DNA of 64,000 nucleotides from assembly GCA_050084985.1 (NCBI GenBank), contig JBITNC010000001.1, positions 196,106,001 through 196,170,000 on the forward strand. The letters run 5' to 3'. The translations under genes and the position numbers were made by a program. Origin of the DNA: Nageia nagi (Eukaryota; Pinophyta). This document shows, in pieces, positions 62,144-64,000 of this stretch; the first letter of the stretch is position 1; the number at the start of each line of letters is the position of its first letter. The notes below the pieces were generated by a model, which was given only the letters and a program-made list of their open reading frames with translations, was not told the origin of the DNA and searched no databases.

Positions 62144-63035
62144 TTTAGACATTGAAATACAATCCACTTATACATTAAAAAATCAAAAGACTTAAAATAT
62201 CGATGATTAGGATACAATCACTAGCAATTAGTAAAGGTCATTGGCATCTACTTATGATCATTGGTGACTCTACAATGAAAAAATCAAAACCCAAAAAATA
62301 GAAGATGAACTATAAGTTTCATCCTCTTCACAAAAGAATGGATAGAGAAGGTTAGTCATTACCTACATTATCACTAGACATGAAATCCCTTTGGTTATTT
62401 CAAGTTGGTGATAAAATTTGACTCCCCTTTTTTAGCCTTCTAGAATTCCATAAATGCCCATTAAAAAAATCTATAAATACATGAGGTAAATAGACAAAAA
62501 GAGGATGAAAAAATGAATTAAACTTATGCTATTGAAATGAAAATAAAATTGTGAGGTTTATTTTAGTTTGATTATTATTAAATTCTTTTATTCATTATGT
62601 TAAGATTTCAAAGTATAGGTATGTTTTAATGTGTTGTTTGAGCATGTCTGTAGAATTCACAGGTGTTAAGATGTAGCAAAATTCAAAGGCATTAAAGATA
62701 CAAATGACAAAAGCTAGAATTTGAGAGAGTGATTCAATTAGTCACAAAATTTGAGATCACATAATCACTAGTGACTTGATATTGGGTGTCAACATTTCAC
62801 CTAAGTCATCAACATTTTGATAAGGGTCATCGATGACCATCTATCCATATAGTTTATTTTATATATGCATTTTAAGAAAAACCCTTTCATAAGGCAATTG
62901 AATCTAGTGATTTGTATTCTGTAATACTGAGGTCTTCCAGAAAATTAATAAAATTTTAGTTTGTATTAATTAAATTTTAGTTTGTATTAATTGTATTTAT
63001 CTTGTTTGCTAACAGGGTTGATTTTTTGACTAAGA
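62144..63035 (+). repeat. Tat element 3' LTR
   Basis: Pairs with 36397-37267. It ends ACTAAGA where the 5' copy ends ATTAACA, then AATAG follows. Confidence 0.87.
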
Positions 63036-63040
63036 AATAG
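63036..63040. repeat. Target-site duplication AATAG, right copy
   Basis: Same five bases as 36392-36396. One copy, kept in place, restores the PPR codon phase (AAT AGC ATA AGT GAC). Confidence 0.88.
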
Positions 63041-63490
63041 CATAAGTGACTTTTATTGCAATATTTCGAGGATGAATAATTATACATGCATTGTTGACCT
63101 TCTTGGTCATCCAAGATATCTTGAATAATCTTTGAAATTCATTTTTAAGATGTCCATGAAACTTGAATCAAATGTTGGATGTGTCTTCTTGGTTATTGTA
63201 TATCACATAAAAATGCAGGATTAAGAATTTTTGGTAACAACACTTTTTTGTTGGAGCCTAAAAATGCTTCATTTTATGTTCCTTAAAATATGTATGTTAA
63301 ATTTGATAGTTGGGATGATATTCAAAAAGTAATGATATTGATGAAAGATAGAGTAATCAAGAAGATGCTTGGATGTACTTGGATTTAAGTTGATAAAAAG
63401 GTACATATTTTTCTTATAGGAGATAGATCATTCCCATAAAAACAACAAGTCTATGGAAAATTAGAGAAATTTTTGAGCAAGATGAAGGAG
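63041..63490 (+). pseudogene. PPR pseudogene B, 3' part after the gypsy insertion
   Basis: Joined to 36396 it reads KLLNS, then ISDFYCNISRMNNYTCIVDL, then LGHPRYLE, the standard PPR block before the E domain, in one frame across the junction. It continues with a frameshifted GCVFLVIVYHIK block. The E domain follows near 63255-63400 (LLEPKNASFYVP, WDDIQKVMILMKDR, KMLGCTWI). An E+ remnant is near 63440 (KLEKFLSKMKEVG by frame). Downstream it matches the linker copied at 35520-35850. Confidence 0.87.
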
Positions 63491-64000
63491 GTGGGGTAAA
63501 TTCCAAATACAATACTTATATTTTTTGATACTACAATTTCAACTAGTGAAATTGAACTATTTATGAAAGCTTTATCTTTTAATACTAAAATATCATGGTA
63601 TTAAATTATTTTTTATAAATCCTATAAAATTATAGAGTGAAGAGTTGGAAAAGGAGGTACAAGAATTGCAAATATAAAAGGATAAATACTTGAAAGAAAT
63701 AGACAACACTTAATTAATAATAGATGTTAGAGAAGAGCTTACAAGTAAGTCAATACTTTATTATGGAGAGAGTATATAAATGCTTAAGGCATGCAAGGTT
63801 GTTGATAAGATGCATGACGCATACTTGATTTCATAAACAATAATGATTATAGGGTACACACACATAGTTTCATAGAATACAATTATTAGAAATTATGCAA
63901 TTCATGGCTATAATAGCATAAGTGACATTTATTGCATTTTTCATAGGATGAATATTTATATATGCAATGTTGACCTTCTTGTCCATGCAATCTATCTTGA
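63491..64000 (+). pseudogene. PPR-cluster linker and pseudogene C, cut by the window edge
   Basis: 63490-63830 duplicates 35520-35850. From about 63900 the frame reads NSISDIYCI, then RMNIYICNVDLLVHAIYL, a third copy of the block before the E domain. It continues beyond 64000. This copy lacks the upstream PPR motifs of copy B, so it is a truncated or deleted unit. Confidence 0.75.

Larger units (their letters stand above)
36397..63035 (+). mobile_element. Giant Ty3-gypsy element 2, Tat/Ogre-like, with copia 2 inside
   Basis: LTRs of about 0.87-0.89 kb (36397-37267 and 62144-63035) are flanked by AATAG. Without copia 2 it is about 17.8 kb. The pol order RT, RNase H, second (archaeal-type) RNase H, integrase is the hallmark of the Tat clade, as are great length and extra ORFs. 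Gag-pol lies on the plus strand; an extra ORF cluster follows the integrase, and an antisense PMD-like ORF lies before the 3' LTR. RT and integrase active sites are lost, so it is dead. It sits inside PPR pseudogene B. Confidence 0.9.

Overview
The window looks like heterochromatic DNA from a large plant nuclear genome. It is AT-rich, CG dinucleotides are visibly scarce, and almost every recognisable frame is a broken plant transposon: Ty1-copia, Ty3-gypsy of the Tat/Ogre type, and an L1-type LINE. The only non-transposon coding sequence is a degenerate cluster of pentatricopeptide-repeat (PPR) genes with E/E+ domains. The wording of its E region resembles conifer PPR proteins as I know them, so I lean towards a gymnosperm, probably a conifer; that is inference. 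I see no intact protein-coding gene, tRNA, rRNA or CRISPR.

Region 1 (1-27229) is one four-level nest. A minus-strand, apparently non-autonomous LTR element (783-27224, TSD AACTA on both sides) has a LINE in its right LTR (6127-26894, 13-bp TSD). LINE ORF1 is split by a copia element (12958-26297). The copia 3' untranslated region is split by an internally deleted gypsy element (13603-18531). At each level, removing the insert restores the host sequence or one copy of its target site.

Region 2 (27230-36396) is old host DNA. It holds two decayed 5' ends of LTR elements (PBS plus gag, near 27.7-28.2 and 31.6-32.1 kb), an isolated PPR E-domain fragment (28.6 kb), hairpin-forming inverted repeats (31.3-31.5 and 33.04 kb), and the PPR pseudogene cluster from 34.68 kb.

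Region 3 (36397-63035) is a giant plus-strand Tat/Ogre-like gypsy element (TSD AATAG) that lies inside a PPR reading frame. Deleting it rejoins that frame exactly at 36396/63041. Its order is LTR, glutamine-rich gag, protease, RT, RNase H, second RNase H, integrase, extra ORFs of unknown function, an antisense ORF resembling a plant mobile domain (PMD) protein, then LTR. A second copia element of the same family as the first (45715-54546, TSD ATTAA) sits between the second RNase H and the integrase, and removing it also restores an open frame.

Region 4 (63041-64000) is the rest of the interrupted PPR pseudogene and the start of another tandem copy.

Most premature stops fall where the family has Gln, Arg or Trp codons (CAA, CAG, CGA, TGG). 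That fits long-term C-to-T decay of methylated DNA. The parts most worth following are the antisense PMD-like ORF, the unknown duplicated-domain ORFs behind the integrase, the coded 10-residue tandem repeat at 2.34-2.66 kb, and the disagreement between LTR divergence and nesting order in the copia/gypsy pair.
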